Assembly (NCBI RefSeq): GCF_009455685.1
Contig: NZ_QPES01000001.1
Location: 2,108,001-2,172,000 of the forward strand
Reading direction: 5' to 3'
DNA from: Paraburkholderia hayleyella
GTDB taxonomy: Bacteria; Pseudomonadota; Gammaproteobacteria; Burkholderiales; Burkholderiaceae
Length of the DNA: 64,000 bases
The translations under genes were made by a program, and so were the position numbers. Positions 1-8,651 of the stretch are shown piece after piece. The notes beneath the pieces were generated by a model. That model was not told where the DNA came from, did no database searches, and saw only the letters and a program-made list of their open reading frames with translations. Numbering within the stretch: the first letter of the stretch is position 1; each line of letters opens with the position of its first letter.

Positions 1-147
1 TCCACGCTGGGCAGCGCGTTGACGGAAGCCGGCTACAAGACCGCCGGAGAGAACGCCACCAAGGCTGCTCCGCTACTCGGCAACCTGTTCTTCGCGCTCG
101 GTAACCTGCAGGGTGCGATGAGCAAAACGCTCAGCAAAGACCACTAA
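1..147 (+). CDS. C-terminal end of an unidentified protein (partial)
   Basis: The window opens inside an open frame that runs 48 codons from base 1 to a TAA at 145-147. The visible tail is rich in Ala, Leu and Lys and ends in MSKTLSKDH. It contains no motif I recognise, so I assign no function. A hairpin follows at 159-191, consistent with a gene end. The reading frame is supported by its lack of stops and its Burkholderia-like codon use, but the start and most of the protein lie outside the window. Confidence 0.55.
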   Translation, partial: STLGSALTEAGYKTAGENATKAAPLLGNLFFALGNLQGAMSKTLSKDH

Positions 148-469
148 AGCCGTTCCGCGAGGCTGCCACCAGAATGCTTGGCGGCAGCCTCGTCATTCGG
201 GGGTCGCTTCAGATCTTGATGATTCTGGCTGATTGTTCGTCTCGTTATCTCGCCAGGATACCGACCTCACACAATGAGGTCACAAGTTGCGTGAGCTACT
301 CCAGGGAGAAACAACACAGTACAAGCGCCCCGCATCACTCGCCGAAACAAAGCTATTTATCCATGGACTTCAAGTAAATTGTCAAGAGTTCTTGCCTACG
401 CCATGCTGGGCGGGCTACCATCCGCCCATCAGCACTCTCTTGACGGGTTTTTCACCCGCTTGTGGTTTC
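148..469. other. Intergenic region before the NlpC/P60 lipoprotein
   Basis: It holds the hairpin at 159-191 and presumably the promoter of the lipoprotein gene. Open frames here overlap the true gene start and have no coding character. I found no clear sigma-70 promoter by eye. Confidence 0.4.
159..191 (+). terminator. Hairpin after the first gene, possible terminator
   Basis: The arms GAGGCTGCC (159-167) and GGCAGCCTC (183-191) pair perfectly over 9 bp around a 15-base loop, just after the stop of the partial gene. No run of T follows, so termination may be weak or Rho-assisted. Confidence 0.5.
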
Positions 470-1513
470 ATGCGCCGATTCGGATTTTCACTGCTGATTG
501 TCCTGCTGCTTACCGCCTGCGCGGGCCCGCCGCAGAAGGTGATGCGGAGCGCTCCCTCACTCGCCCAAGCCCCAAGCGGTAGTTTTCGTCCGCCGCAGGG
601 CTTTCCGAATTTCGTCGATCACAGCATCGGGCGTGAAGAAATATCCATTCAGGCGATGAGCCTCGTCGGCGTGCCTTACCGCTGGGGCGGCAATACGCCC
701 GATAGCGGCTTCGATTGCAGCGGGCTGGTGCGCTATGTCGTATTACGGGCCGCCTCCGTCAGCCTGCCGCGTACCACGCTCGATATGAGCGGCCACGGTC
801 AGACCATCGAGCCTGACGAGATTGCCCCAGGCGATCTGATTTTCTTCAATACGACCGGACGGGCACACTCTCACGTCGGGATTTATGCCGGCAAGCTGCG
901 CTTCGTCAATGCGCCCTCGACCGGGGGCACGGTTCGCCTCGACTATCTGACCAACCCCTACTGGGCTAAACGTTTCGACGGAATTCGCCGGGTCGCCCCA
1001 CCCAATACCGCGCCCACACCGTTCAATGCACCGCTGTATCAAGCATCGGCCTCAATGTCGACGCCACCGCAAGCGCTACCGGACACGCCAGCAGTTGCCG
1101 CCGTCAAGCCCACGCAGGTTGCCCTCGAAAACGTGCGCCTGACTCAAGCCGCAAATCGGCCCATCACCCAGCCTGTCACCACACCCGTGGCGACATCTTC
1201 TAGCGCGACAAGAACAGCGGACCCGTTTGAGCCGCCCCCACCCAGCCTAAGTGCGGCCCAGCGGCAAGCACTCGCTGCCGGGGCCATCACGCCCACCCCG
1301 GTTCAGGCCGAGACGGCCATCACGGCCGCGCGTGTGCCGGGTGCGGCCAGCGATGCCTTTGAACCACCCCCCACCGCCTCAATGGCATTACGCCAGGCTC
1401 AGCGGGCACAACACACTGAAGCTACGGGCGCGAACGTTCAGGTCATCCGTACCTCGACACCCGCCGTCCCCAGCGACGATCCCATTGCCCGCTTCGCCAA
1501 CGGCAACTTCTAG
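470..1513 (+). CDS. NlpC/P60 family lipoprotein, probable peptidoglycan endopeptidase
   Basis: A predicted 347-residue cell-envelope cysteine peptidase that would cut peptide stems of peptidoglycan. The chosen ATG gives a lipoprotein signal, MRRFGFSLLIVLLLTAC, with lipobox LTAC and lipidated Cys17. Starting at the longer frame's first Met would bury this signal. The NlpC/P60 domain spans about residues 55-175, with catalytic Cys83 in DCSGLV and His135 in SHVGIY. Residues 180-347 are a low-complexity Pro/Ala/Thr tail, in which a segment like DPFEPPPPS recurs as DAFEPPPTAS. Family membership is clear. The exact bond cleaved and any role in division are not shown by the sequence. Confidence 0.88.
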   Translation: MRRFGFSLLIVLLLTACAGPPQKVMRSAPSLAQAPSGSFRPPQGFPNFVDHSIGREEISIQAMSLVGVPYRWGGNTPDSGFDCSGLVRYVVLRAASVSLPRTTLDMSGHGQTIEPDEIAPGDLIFFNTTGRAHSHVGIYAGKLRFVNAPSTGGTVRLDYLTNPYWAKRFDGIRRVAPPNTAPTPFNAPLYQASASMSTPPQALPDTPAVAAVKPTQVALENVRLTQAANRPITQPVTTPVATSSSATRTADPFEPPPPSLSAAQRQALAAGAITPTPVQAETAITAARVPGAASDAFEPPPTASMALRQAQRAQHTEATGANVQVIRTSTPAVPSDDPIARFANGNF

Positions 1514-1613
1514 GCTCCACCCAGCACGCCTGACTTTACCGTCCTGTAACCTGTCGCAGCACAGGCTCTGCTATGGTTCGCAGATCTATTCTTCTGTTCA
1601 ACAGGCGGCCATC

Positions 1614-2420
1614 ATGAATCTCGAACTCAACGGCAAAGTCGTGTTAATCACCGGCGGCAGCAAAGGTATTGGTCTCGCCTGCGCGCGAGCATTCGCGTTT
1701 GAAGGAGCGCGCGTGGCGATCGTCTCACGCGATGCCGCGAATCTCTCCCGGGCGCGCGAGGAACTGGCCCGCGACGGTTTGCAGGTTCATCTGGCTCGCG
1801 CCGATATGCATGACCCCCACAGCGCTGCCGACGTAGTCGAGGAAGCCAGCACCACGCTAGGCCCGATTGACATCCTGATCAATAGCGCAGGCGCCGCGCG
1901 CCGCTACGATCCGGAAGCCCTGGACGCCGCGGCCTTTAGAGCCGCCATGGACGCCAAATATTTTCCGTATATCAACCCTCAGCAAGAAGTGCTGCGGCAC
2001 ATGGTGCAGCGGCGCGAAAGCGCGCCCGAAGCAGCATCGGGCACGATCGTGAATATCATCGGCATGGGTGGCAAAGTGGCGAGCGACATCCATCTCGCAG
2101 GTGGCGCCGCGAACGCGGCCTTAATGCTGGCTACAGTGGGGCTCGCACACTATTACGCGCGTTACGGCATCCGCATCAATGCGATCAATCCAGGCGCGAC
2201 GCGAACGGAACGGTTAGAGGAAACCCTGGCGCTGGAAGCTGGCCGGCAAGGCCTGACACGCGATGAAGTTTTAGCGCAAGACGAAGCACGTGTGCCGCTT
2301 GGACGCTATGCCACACCGGAAGAAGTCGCTAACGTCGCACTCTTTCTGGCAAGCCGCCGGGCGAGTTACGTGACAGGCGCGATCATTCCGATGGATGGCG
2401 CAAGCACGCCGATGATCTGA
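1614..2420 (+). CDS. SDR-fold oxidoreductase lacking the usual YxxxK motif
   Basis: A 268-residue short-chain dehydrogenase/reductase. The Rossmann nucleotide motif TGGSKGIG lies at residues 13-20, an NAG-like element (NSAGAA) near 85, and the C-terminal pattern RYATPEEVANVALFLAS...SYVTGAIIPMDGA is typical. Where most SDRs carry Tyr-x-x-x-Lys, this protein reads HLAGGAANAAL, so neither the canonical Tyr nor Lys is in place. It may use another residue or have altered chemistry. The start at 1614 removes about 120 residues of non-coding-like upstream frame. The substrate is unknown and the neighbours give no clue. Confidence 0.85.
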   Translation: MNLELNGKVVLITGGSKGIGLACARAFAFEGARVAIVSRDAANLSRAREELARDGLQVHLARADMHDPHSAADVVEEASTTLGPIDILINSAGAARRYDPEALDAAAFRAAMDAKYFPYINPQQEVLRHMVQRRESAPEAASGTIVNIIGMGGKVASDIHLAGGAANAALMLATVGLAHYYARYGIRINAINPGATRTERLEETLALEAGRQGLTRDEVLAQDEARVPLGRYATPEEVANVALFLASRRASYVTGAIIPMDGASTPMI

Positions 2421-2459
2421 TGAACTAAAAAGAACAGGCTGCCAAATCGTGGCAATCCT

Positions 2460-2512
2460 GGCTCCAGGTAGAGGGCCGGGCTCCAGGTAGAGGGTCTTGA
2501 GCCCTCCACCCG
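2460..2512. repeat. Tandem GGCTCCAGGTAGAGGG repeat and hairpin between convergent genes
   Basis: The 16-base string GGCTCCAGGTAGAGGG occurs twice (about 2460-2475 and 2479-2494), and the second copy runs into a GAGGG/CCCTC hairpin. It lies between the ends of the SDR gene and the phosphate transporter gene and could help terminate both, though no T-run is obvious. Confidence 0.5.
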
Positions 2513-2518
2513 ATAGCC

Positions 2519-3529
2519 TTAGAACAGATGGCGCCCCACCCACCATCCCGCAGCGGCAAGCATCGCCGAAGCGGGAATCGTCAAGATCCAGGCCCAGATG
2601 ATATTGCCCGCCACGCCCCAGCGCACCGCGCTCAGCTTGCGCGTTGCACCGACGCCGACAATGGCACCTGTAATGGTATGCGTGGTTGAAACCGGAATAC
2701 CCAGCCATGAAGCAATAAAAAGCGTAATGGCACCCCCCGATTCGGCACAAAAGCCACCGACAGGTTTGAGCTTGGTAATTTTCTGTCCCATCGTGCGCAC
2801 GATGCGCCAGCCGCCAAACAGCGTGCCCAGCCCCATCGACAGATAACACCCGGCGATCACCCACACGGGCGGCTCGGCGGCGGTGGCCGAAGCGTATCCG
2901 GAGGCAATCAGCAGCATCCAGATAATACCGATGGTTTTTTGCGCATCGTTACCGCCGTGCCCAAGGCTATACAGCCCCGCCGATACCAGTTGCAGATGAC
3001 GGAAACGCCGGTCGACCTTGCTCGCGGGCGTGCGAAAGTAAATCCACGAAACCGCCAGCATGAAGCACGAGCCCAGCACGAAACCCAGCAGCGGCGAAAT
3101 GAAAATAAAGGCGACTGTTTTAAGCAAGCCATCAAAATTCAGCGCCCACCAGCCCGATTTGGCCAGCGCCGCGCCCACGAGGCCGCCGATCAGCGCATGC
3201 GACGAACTCGATGGAATGCCGTAATACCAGGTGACGATATTCCAGCCAATGGCCCCCACCAGCGCGCCGAAGATCACGTAGTGATCGACGATATCGGGAT
3301 CAATCGTGCCTTTGCCGACCGTTTGCGCCACCTTCAGGTGAAACACGAAATACGCAATGACGTTGAATGCAGCGGCAAATGCCACGGCTTGATGGGGCTT
3401 GAGCACGCCCGTCGAAACGACTGTGGCAATGGAGTTCGCGGCATCATGAAACCCATTCATGAAGTCGAAAATCAGTGCGACAGTAACAAGGGCGGCAACC
3501 ACCCAGATGGCAATTTGTATCGAATGCAT
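2519..3529 (-). CDS. pit: Inorganic phosphate transporter, PiT family
   Basis: A 336-residue inner-membrane low-affinity phosphate carrier that probably works by cation symport. Two inverted PiT repeats are visible: FMNGFHDAANSIATVV near residue 25 and HGGNDAQKTIG near 190. SSSHALIGGLVGA and SVPVSTTHTITGAIVGVG-like segments mark the paired halves, and about ten hydrophobic helices are present. It lies 12 bp downstream of the DUF47 gene on the same strand, the common DUF47-Pit operon arrangement. Annotation is secure. Regulation by phosphate is likely from family knowledge, but I identified no Pho box. Confidence 0.93.
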   Translation of the reverse strand: MHSIQIAIWVVAALVTVALIFDFMNGFHDAANSIATVVSTGVLKPHQAVAFAAAFNVIAYFVFHLKVAQTVGKGTIDPDIVDHYVIFGALVGAIGWNIVTWYYGIPSSSSHALIGGLVGAALAKSGWWALNFDGLLKTVAFIFISPLLGFVLGSCFMLAVSWIYFRTPASKVDRRFRHLQLVSAGLYSLGHGGNDAQKTIGIIWMLLIASGYASATAAEPPVWVIAGCYLSMGLGTLFGGWRIVRTMGQKITKLKPVGGFCAESGGAITLFIASWLGIPVSTTHTITGAIVGVGATRKLSAVRWGVAGNIIWAWILTIPASAMLAAAGWWVGRHLF

Positions 3530-3541
3530 CGTCCCGTCCGC

Positions 3542-4168
3542 TTAAGCGTTTTCCAGCACAATGCCTTCGATGATGTTGGCAACATCCTCGCATTTATCGG
3601 TAATCGATTCGAGCAACTCGTAAATGGCCTTGAGCTTGATCAGCGTCTTGACGTTGTCTTCTTCACGGAACAGTTTGGAGATTGCCGAACGCAGCACCCG
3701 GTCGGCTTCCGACTCAAGGCGATCAATTTCTTCGCAGGCTTTCAGGATCTGACTGGCCTGCTTCAGGTCGGACAGCATGCCGACTGCCGACTGGACGTGT
3801 TCCGCAGTTTCCGTACAGATATGCGCCAGCTGGCTCGCCTCTGAAGTCACTGCCTGAACGTCATAAAGCGAAATAGCCGTGGCGACATCCTCCATCAGGT
3901 CGAGGATGTCGTCCATCGTGGTAATCAGTTTATGGATTTCGTCGCGGTCTAGCGGAGTGATGAACGTCTTGTGCAGCAGGTCGATGGTTTCGTGCGTGAG
4001 CTTGTCCGCTGCTTTTTCGGCAGCCTGCACGTTTTGCTTATGAATCTCTGCGTCCGCCAGATTGTCGATCAGCAGCTCTAGTTCATGGCTGGCGGAAACA
4101 ATGCATTTAGCATGCGCGTTGAAGATTTCAAAGAACTTGCCCTCGGTGGGCATGAATCGACCGAACAT
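3542..4168 (-). CDS. DUF47 family PhoU-like protein, Pit partner
   Basis: A 208-residue helical cytoplasmic protein of the DUF47/PhoU-like family, encoded immediately before the Pit transporter and probably co-transcribed with it. Typical features are the start FGRFMPTEGKFFEIFNAHA and the long amphipathic helices containing LDRDEIHKLITTMDDILDLMED and TDKCEDVANIIEGIV. Members are thought to regulate Pit activity or bind metal. The biochemical role is not certain. Confidence 0.9.
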   Translation of the reverse strand: MFGRFMPTEGKFFEIFNAHAKCIVSASHELELLIDNLADAEIHKQNVQAAEKAADKLTHETIDLLHKTFITPLDRDEIHKLITTMDDILDLMEDVATAISLYDVQAVTSEASQLAHICTETAEHVQSAVGMLSDLKQASQILKACEEIDRLESEADRVLRSAISKLFREEDNVKTLIKLKAIYELLESITDKCEDVANIIEGIVLENA

Positions 4169-4288
4169 TGGAATCCCGGGAAATGGTCACAGATGGCAGG
4201 CAGAAAACTGCGGTATTGTACCGTCGCCTTATACGTCGTGACACGTGAAAAGGGCCATGACGTTGTCTACACAGCACGGCATGGCCGA

Positions 4289-5674
4289 TTATTCACTGCG
4301 AAAGTTTTGCGTACCGGCAAAATTATCGAACTTTGTATATTGCCCATGAAACGTGAGGCGAATCGGACCAATTGGGCCATTACGCTGCTTGCCGATAATA
4401 ATTTCAGCGGTGCCTTTATCCGGGCTGTCAGGATTGTAGACTTCGTCGCGGTAGATGAACAGGATGACGTCCGCGTCCTGCTCAATCGCACCGGATTCAC
4501 GCAAATCCGACATCACGGGCCGCTTGTTGGGACGCTGCTCCAGCCCACGGTTCAACTGCGAAAGCGCAATCACAGGCACGTCGAGTTCTTTGGCCAGGCT
4601 CTTGAGTGAGCGTGAGATTTCTGAAATTTCAGTCGCACGGTTTTCGCCCGTGGACGAGCCGCTCATCAACTGCAAATAGTCGATGATGATCAAGCCCAGC
4701 TTGCCGCACTGGCGCGACAACCGCCGTGCGCGCGAGCGCAGTTCCATGGGGTTCAGCCCCCCCGTTTCATCAATAAATATCTGTGCCTCGCTCATTTTCT
4801 GCACGGCGTGCGTCAGCTTGGGCCAGTCTTCGTCGGTCAGGCGTCCGGTACGCATCCGGTGCTGGTCGAGCCGCCCGACCGAACCCAGCATCCGCATCGT
4901 CAACTGTGTGCCCGGCATCTCCATCGAAAACACCGCAACCGGCAAACCATATTCCACGGCCACATACTCACCGACGTTCATCGAGAACGCCGTCTTGCCC
5001 ATGGAGGGCCGCCCCGCGACGATAATCAGCTCGCCGCCATGCATACCCGACGTCATCCGGTCGAGATCGATAAAGCCGGTGGGCGTGCCCGTCACATCGC
5101 TCGGGTTCGCGGTGTGGTAAAGCGTGTCGATGCGCTCGACCACTTGCGTGAGCAGCGGGCCGATCTCAAGGAACCCCTGCGTCCCGCGTGCACCATCCTC
5201 GGCGATCGAAAACACTTTCGATTCGGCCTCGTCCAGCAACTGGCGGACTTCCTTGCCTTGCGGATTAAACGCGTCGGCGGAAATTTCGTCGGCGACCGTC
5301 ACCAGACGGCGCAGCACCGCGCGATCGCGCACGATTTCGGCATACCGGCGGATATTGGCCGCGCTTGGCGTGTTTTGCGCCAGCGCATTCAGATAGGCGA
5401 GCCCGCCGACTTCGTCAGCCTTGCCCGACGTCCCGAGCGCTTCATAGACTGTCACGACGTCAGCCGGACGCGTCGCCGCGATCAGCTTGCCAATGTGCTG
5501 AAAGATCAGGCGATGGTCATAGCGGTAAAAATCGCTTTGCGACAAAAAATCCGCAATGCGGTCCCAGGCGCCGTTATCGAGCAGCAAGCCACCCAATACC
5601 GATTGTTCGGCTTCGATCGAATGCGGCGGGACTTTCAGTGATTCGAGCTGAGGATCGTTCAACGGTGCGTTCAT
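4289..5674 (-). CDS. dnaB: Replicative DNA helicase DnaB
   Basis: A 461-residue hexameric helicase that unwinds DNA at the replication fork. The N-terminal primase-interacting helical domain starts with PPHSIEAEQSVLGGLLLDN. The RecA-like domain has Walker A in GRPSMGKTAFSMN (about residue 210), Walker B in LIIIDYLQLM, and a DLRESGAIEQDADVILFIYRDE motif near the end. Length matches the family. It is the last gene of the rpsF-priB-rpsR-rplI-dnaB cluster but is separated from rplI by a strong terminator at 5731-5758, so it may have its own promoter or depend on readthrough. Confidence 0.96.
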   Translation of the reverse strand: MNAPLNDPQLESLKVPPHSIEAEQSVLGGLLLDNGAWDRIADFLSQSDFYRYDHRLIFQHIGKLIAATRPADVVTVYEALGTSGKADEVGGLAYLNALAQNTPSAANIRRYAEIVRDRAVLRRLVTVADEISADAFNPQGKEVRQLLDEAESKVFSIAEDGARGTQGFLEIGPLLTQVVERIDTLYHTANPSDVTGTPTGFIDLDRMTSGMHGGELIIVAGRPSMGKTAFSMNVGEYVAVEYGLPVAVFSMEMPGTQLTMRMLGSVGRLDQHRMRTGRLTDEDWPKLTHAVQKMSEAQIFIDETGGLNPMELRSRARRLSRQCGKLGLIIIDYLQLMSGSSTGENRATEISEISRSLKSLAKELDVPVIALSQLNRGLEQRPNKRPVMSDLRESGAIEQDADVILFIYRDEVYNPDSPDKGTAEIIIGKQRNGPIGPIRLTFHGQYTKFDNFAGTQNFRSE

Positions 5675-5730
5675 GGGGAGGGATTATCGGGCAAATGGCC
5701 ACGCCGGGAAACAGGCTATCCAAGAAAAAA

Positions 5731-5758
5731 GGCAGGGACCGGTTACCCGGCCCCTGCC
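5731..5758 (-). terminator. Rho-independent terminator after rplI
   Basis: The minus-strand transcript forms a 12-bp stem with GGCAGGGGCCGG pairing to CCGGTCCCTGCC (one G-U pair) around a 4-base loop, followed by TTTTTT. The orientation is fixed by the G-U pair and by the T-run on this strand only. It lies between rplI and dnaB. Confidence 0.85.
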
Positions 5759-5803
5759 CCTTGCCAGACAACGCCTGGGCTTATGACGCAATGCAATACC
5801 TGA

Positions 5804-6256
5804 TTAGACGTGCTCGCCCAGTACCGATACCGTCACGTCGACGAGAACATCCGTGTGCAGCGAAACTTGCACCGGATGATCGCCGACCATCTTCAGCGGA
5901 CCATGGGCCAAACGCACTTGCGCCTTTTCGAGCTGGAAGCCCTGCTTGGCAAGCGCGGCCGCGATATCCGCATTTGTCACGGAACCAAACAAACGGCCAT
6001 CGACACCCGCTTTCTGACCGATCTGAAGCATCAGGCCAGCCAGCTTTTCGCCTTGTGCCTGAGCCGCAGCCAGCTTTTCAGCGGCGATTTTTTCGAGTTC
6101 CGCACGACGCACTTCGAATTCAGCGATAGCGTCTTTCGTTGCACGGCGGGCGAACTTGTTCGGAATCAGGAAGTTACGTGCGTAACCGTCCTTGACTTTG
6201 ACGATGTCACCAAGATTGCCCAGGTTGACGACTTTTTCCAGAAGAATGATTTGCAT
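5804..6256 (-). CDS. rplI: 50S ribosomal protein L9
   Basis: A 150-residue ribosomal protein that binds 23S rRNA. The N-terminal domain MQIILLEKVVNLGNLGDIVKVKDGYARN is nearly invariant and is followed by the NFLIPNKFARRAT signature, the long connecting helix (about 45-75) and the C-terminal domain. Length is normal. It is third in the r-protein part of the cluster, 26 bp after rpsR, and is followed by a strong terminator. Confidence 0.97.
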   Translation of the reverse strand: MQIILLEKVVNLGNLGDIVKVKDGYARNFLIPNKFARRATKDAIAEFEVRRAELEKIAAEKLAAAQAQGEKLAGLMLQIGQKAGVDGRLFGSVTNADIAAALAKQGFQLEKAQVRLAHGPLKMVGDHPVQVSLHTDVLVDVTVSVLGEHV

Positions 6257-6282
6257 TCGGATGCTCCTTTAGCGTCGTCGGG

Positions 6283-6558
6283 TTAGGCCTTGTGCTGGTC
6301 GGTATACGGCACCAGCGCGAGAAAACGGGCGCGCTTGATAGCCGTATCCAGCTGGCGTTGATAGTGCGACTTCGTACCCGTGAGACGTGCCGGCGTGATC
6401 TTGCCGTTTTCGCCGATGAAGTCTTTCAGCGTTTCGATGTCTTTGTAGTCGATATGCTCGACGCCAGCGGCTGTGAAGCGGCAAAATTTCTTGCGCTTGA
6501 ACAGCGGGTTTTGTTGCTGGCGACGCTTGTCGAATTTCTTACCTGTCGGGCGGGGCAT
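6283..6558 (-). CDS. rpsR: 30S ribosomal protein S18
   Basis: A 91-residue small-subunit protein that pairs with S6. It shows the S18 core FCRFTAAGVEHIDYKDIETLKDFIGENGKITPARLTGT and a basic N-terminus. It starts 2 bp after the priB stop, indicating translational coupling. Length is normal. Confidence 0.97.
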   Translation of the reverse strand: MPRPTGKKFDKRRQQQNPLFKRKKFCRFTAAGVEHIDYKDIETLKDFIGENGKITPARLTGTKSHYQRQLDTAIKRARFLALVPYTDQHKA

Positions 6559-6560
6559 GT

Positions 6561-6860
6561 TCAGTCCTTTCCAATATCCTGCAATTCTGTGATGTGAAAC
6601 ACCAGGGTTCTGGCATTGCGATGTTTTTTCGCCAGAAAGCCGGTGAAGAGCATTTCAACGCCCATGACACAGCCTTCTATCCTGCCGCTCACTTCGCCTG
6701 CCGCAAGCGCGGGCAAGGTCAGTTCGACTTGACGGGCGATGCCTGCCTCGACGACTTCCGTGTGATGCTGCAACGTGCAGCCCGCAACCGGAACGCCTGC
6801 AGGCGTATATCGCAGCACTTCGCGCTCAACAATGCTGGCAGTGAGTTGCAGCCTGTTCAC
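6561..6860 (-). CDS. priB: Primosomal replication protein PriB
   Basis: A 99-residue OB-fold single-strand DNA-binding protein of the replication restart primosome. The start MNRLQLTASIVEREVLRYTPAG and the segment PVAGCTLQHHTEVVEAG match PriB, with IEGCVMGVEMLFTGFLAKK giving the end of the barrel. Its place between rpsF and rpsR is the standard location. It abuts rpsR with a 2-bp gap. Confidence 0.95.
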   Translation of the reverse strand: MNRLQLTASIVEREVLRYTPAGVPVAGCTLQHHTEVVEAGIARQVELTLPALAAGEVSGRIEGCVMGVEMLFTGFLAKKHRNARTLVFHITELQDIGKD

Positions 6861-6903
6861 GGAAGCGGCGCGCCTTGGTACCCTGGTGGCTTAAAAAGAG
6901 GTC

Positions 6904-7278
6904 TTAAGCCTGCGCTTCAGACGGTTGCGTTGCAGCCGCCTTCTTGGCTTCTTCGCGCTGCACGTCCTTCATCATCGGCGATGCGCCGGTTTCGGCCTTT
7001 TTCATCTTGACGATCAGGTGACGCAAAACAGCGTCATTGAACTTGAATGCGTGCTCGAGTTCGTCGAGCGTGGTCTGGTCGCACTCGATGTTCATGCAGA
7101 CGTAGTGAGCCTTGGCGAGTTTCTCGATCATGTAGGCCAGTTGACGGCGGCCCCAGTCTTCGATGCGGTGGATCTGGCCGCCGTGCGACGTGATCGTGGT
7201 CTTGTAGCGCTCGATCATGGCGGGCACCTGCTCGCTCTGATCCGGATGCACGATAAAGACGATTTCGTAATGACGCAT
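6904..7278 (-). CDS. rpsF: 30S ribosomal protein S6
   Basis: A 124-residue protein of the small-subunit platform. MRHYEIVFIVHPDQSEQVPAMIERY and the IHRIEDWGRRQLAYMIEKLAKAHYV block are classical S6. The ATG at 7278 is chosen because AGGAG lies at a good distance upstream on the minus strand; a GTG two codons earlier is too close to that site. It is the first gene of the cluster. The C-terminal tail is Ala/Lys/Glu-rich, as in relatives. Confidence 0.97.
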   Translation of the reverse strand: MRHYEIVFIVHPDQSEQVPAMIERYKTTITSHGGQIHRIEDWGRRQLAYMIEKLAKAHYVCMNIECDQTTLDELEHAFKFNDAVLRHLIVKMKKAETGASPMMKDVQREEAKKAAATQPSEAQA

Positions 7279-7417
7279 ACACACTCCTTATGGATTAAAG
7301 CCACCCGGGCGTCGGAACCGGTGCGGCAAAGTGAGAAGCCCGAAAGTGTAACGGTGAATCCTGCCGCAGGCAAGGCTTTCGCCTCTTTTCCCTGCCAATT
7401 CGGCCGTATTTTCAACG

Positions 7418-7472
7418 GCTTACCCCGGCTTACCCCGGCTTACTCCCCGGCTTACCCCCCGGCTTACCCCTT
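7418..7472. repeat. Tandem CGGCTTACCCC repeats
   Basis: Five imperfect copies of a 10-12 base unit (CGGCTTACCCC and variants) lie between rpsF and the LysR gene, upstream of the ribosomal operon. The unit length varies by a C or two, as expected from replication slippage. Confidence 0.75.
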
Positions 7473-7556
7473 TAGGCACGGCTATTGGGCATGCTGGCGC
7501 GCCGTTTTACGTCAAATCACGCCGTTTTTCTTCGCGCTTGCGGCCTGATCCGTCGC

Positions 7557-8468
7557 CTAATCCTTGCCATTCCAGTAATCGGCTTCGGCGTAACACGCTT
7601 TCAGATAGTCGATGAAATAGCGCACCTTGGCGGGCACGTAACGTTGTTGCGGATAGACCGCAAGGATGTCGTAATCCGGCAGCGCAAACTCGTCCAGAAC
7701 GGTTTCCAGCTCGCCGCGCGCCAGTTGTGCCTGGACTTCCCAGGTCGAACGCCAGCCCAGCCCCAGGCCTTCGGAAACCCAGCGATGCAGCAATTCGCCG
7801 TCGTTGCAATCGAGCGTGCCATTCACCCGCACCGTTGCCAGCCGCCCGTCACGGTTAAAAAACCAGCCCCGGTTCTGGCCGCCCTGAAGGTTAAACGCGA
7901 GGCAATTGTGCGAGCGCAGGTCGTCCAGCGTTTGCGGCCGGCCATGGCGCTCAAAATAAGCCGGTGTGCCGCACACCACGCGACGATTCGACGCCAGCTT
8001 CACCGCGACAAAATTAGGGTCCACCGTGCCCCCGATCCGGATCGACAGGTCATAACCCTCGCGCACCAGGTCCGCAACCCGGTCACTCAGATTGAATGAC
8101 ACCCGAAGCTTGGGCTTGTCCGCCACAAAAGTGCTGGCCAACGGCGCAACGTGCTTGCGGCCAAACGCCGCGGGTGCCGACACCACCAGATGACCACTTA
8201 CCGTGCGGCGACCCTCGGTCAACTCGTCTTCCGCCTGGTTCCATTCGCGTAGCAAACCACGGCAGCGCTCCAGAAACGCGCCGCCCTCCTCGCTCACCAC
8301 CAGCCGCCGCGTCGAACGGTACATCAGCTTGACGCCCAGACGCTTTTCCAGCGCGTCGATGCGGCGTCCCAAAATGACAGGCGAAACGCCCTCCTCAAGC
8401 GCCGCCGCCGCCAAACTGCCCGCATCCGCCACACGCACAAACGTTTCGATCTGTCTAAATCGATCCAC
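7557..8468 (-). CDS. LysR-type regulator, probable regulator of the glyoxylate cluster
   Basis: A 303-residue transcription factor. The GTG start at 8468 gives the usual LysR beginning (VDRFRQIETFVRVADAGSLAAAA) and has a GGGGGA ribosome site; the longer frame upstream is not LysR-like. The helix-turn-helix occupies about residues 1-60 and the effector-binding domain the rest. It is divergent from gcl with a 183-bp shared spacer containing a palindrome at 8542-8557. Control of gcl-hyi-glxR is inferred from position. Confidence 0.88.
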   Translation of the reverse strand: MDRFRQIETFVRVADAGSLAAAALEEGVSPVILGRRIDALEKRLGVKLMYRSTRRLVVSEEGGAFLERCRGLLREWNQAEDELTEGRRTVSGHLVVSAPAAFGRKHVAPLASTFVADKPKLRVSFNLSDRVADLVREGYDLSIRIGGTVDPNFVAVKLASNRRVVCGTPAYFERHGRPQTLDDLRSHNCLAFNLQGGQNRGWFFNRDGRLATVRVNGTLDCNDGELLHRWVSEGLGLGWRSTWEVQAQLARGELETVLDEFALPDYDILAVYPQQRYVPAKVRYFIDYLKACYAEADYWNGKD

Positions 8469-8541
8469 GACTCGTCCCCCTGCATTTTTGGGATAACCGG
8501 TTACGCCCACGCCACGGGGAAAGCCGCCCCATTCAATACTT

Positions 8542-8557
8542 TTTGTTTCGAAATAAA
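8542..8557. promoter_or_regulatory. Imperfect palindrome in the LysR/gcl divergent spacer
   Basis: TTTGTTTCGAAATAAA is a 16-bp near-perfect palindrome centred on TTTCGAAA, placed between the divergent regulator and gcl. Position and symmetry make it a candidate operator. It is not a canonical T-N11-A match that I can prove. Confidence 0.4.
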
Positions 8558-8651
8558 CGACCAACTGCGATCTTATCAAACCTTATTTGCAGACTTAGAG
8601 TGCTTGCCATCCCTGCCACTGTGGCATTCCCCCGATATTGAGGAGACATTC

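Noticed and set aside
2939..3844. A 301-codon plus-strand open frame
   Set aside because: It is antisense to pit and the DUF47 gene.
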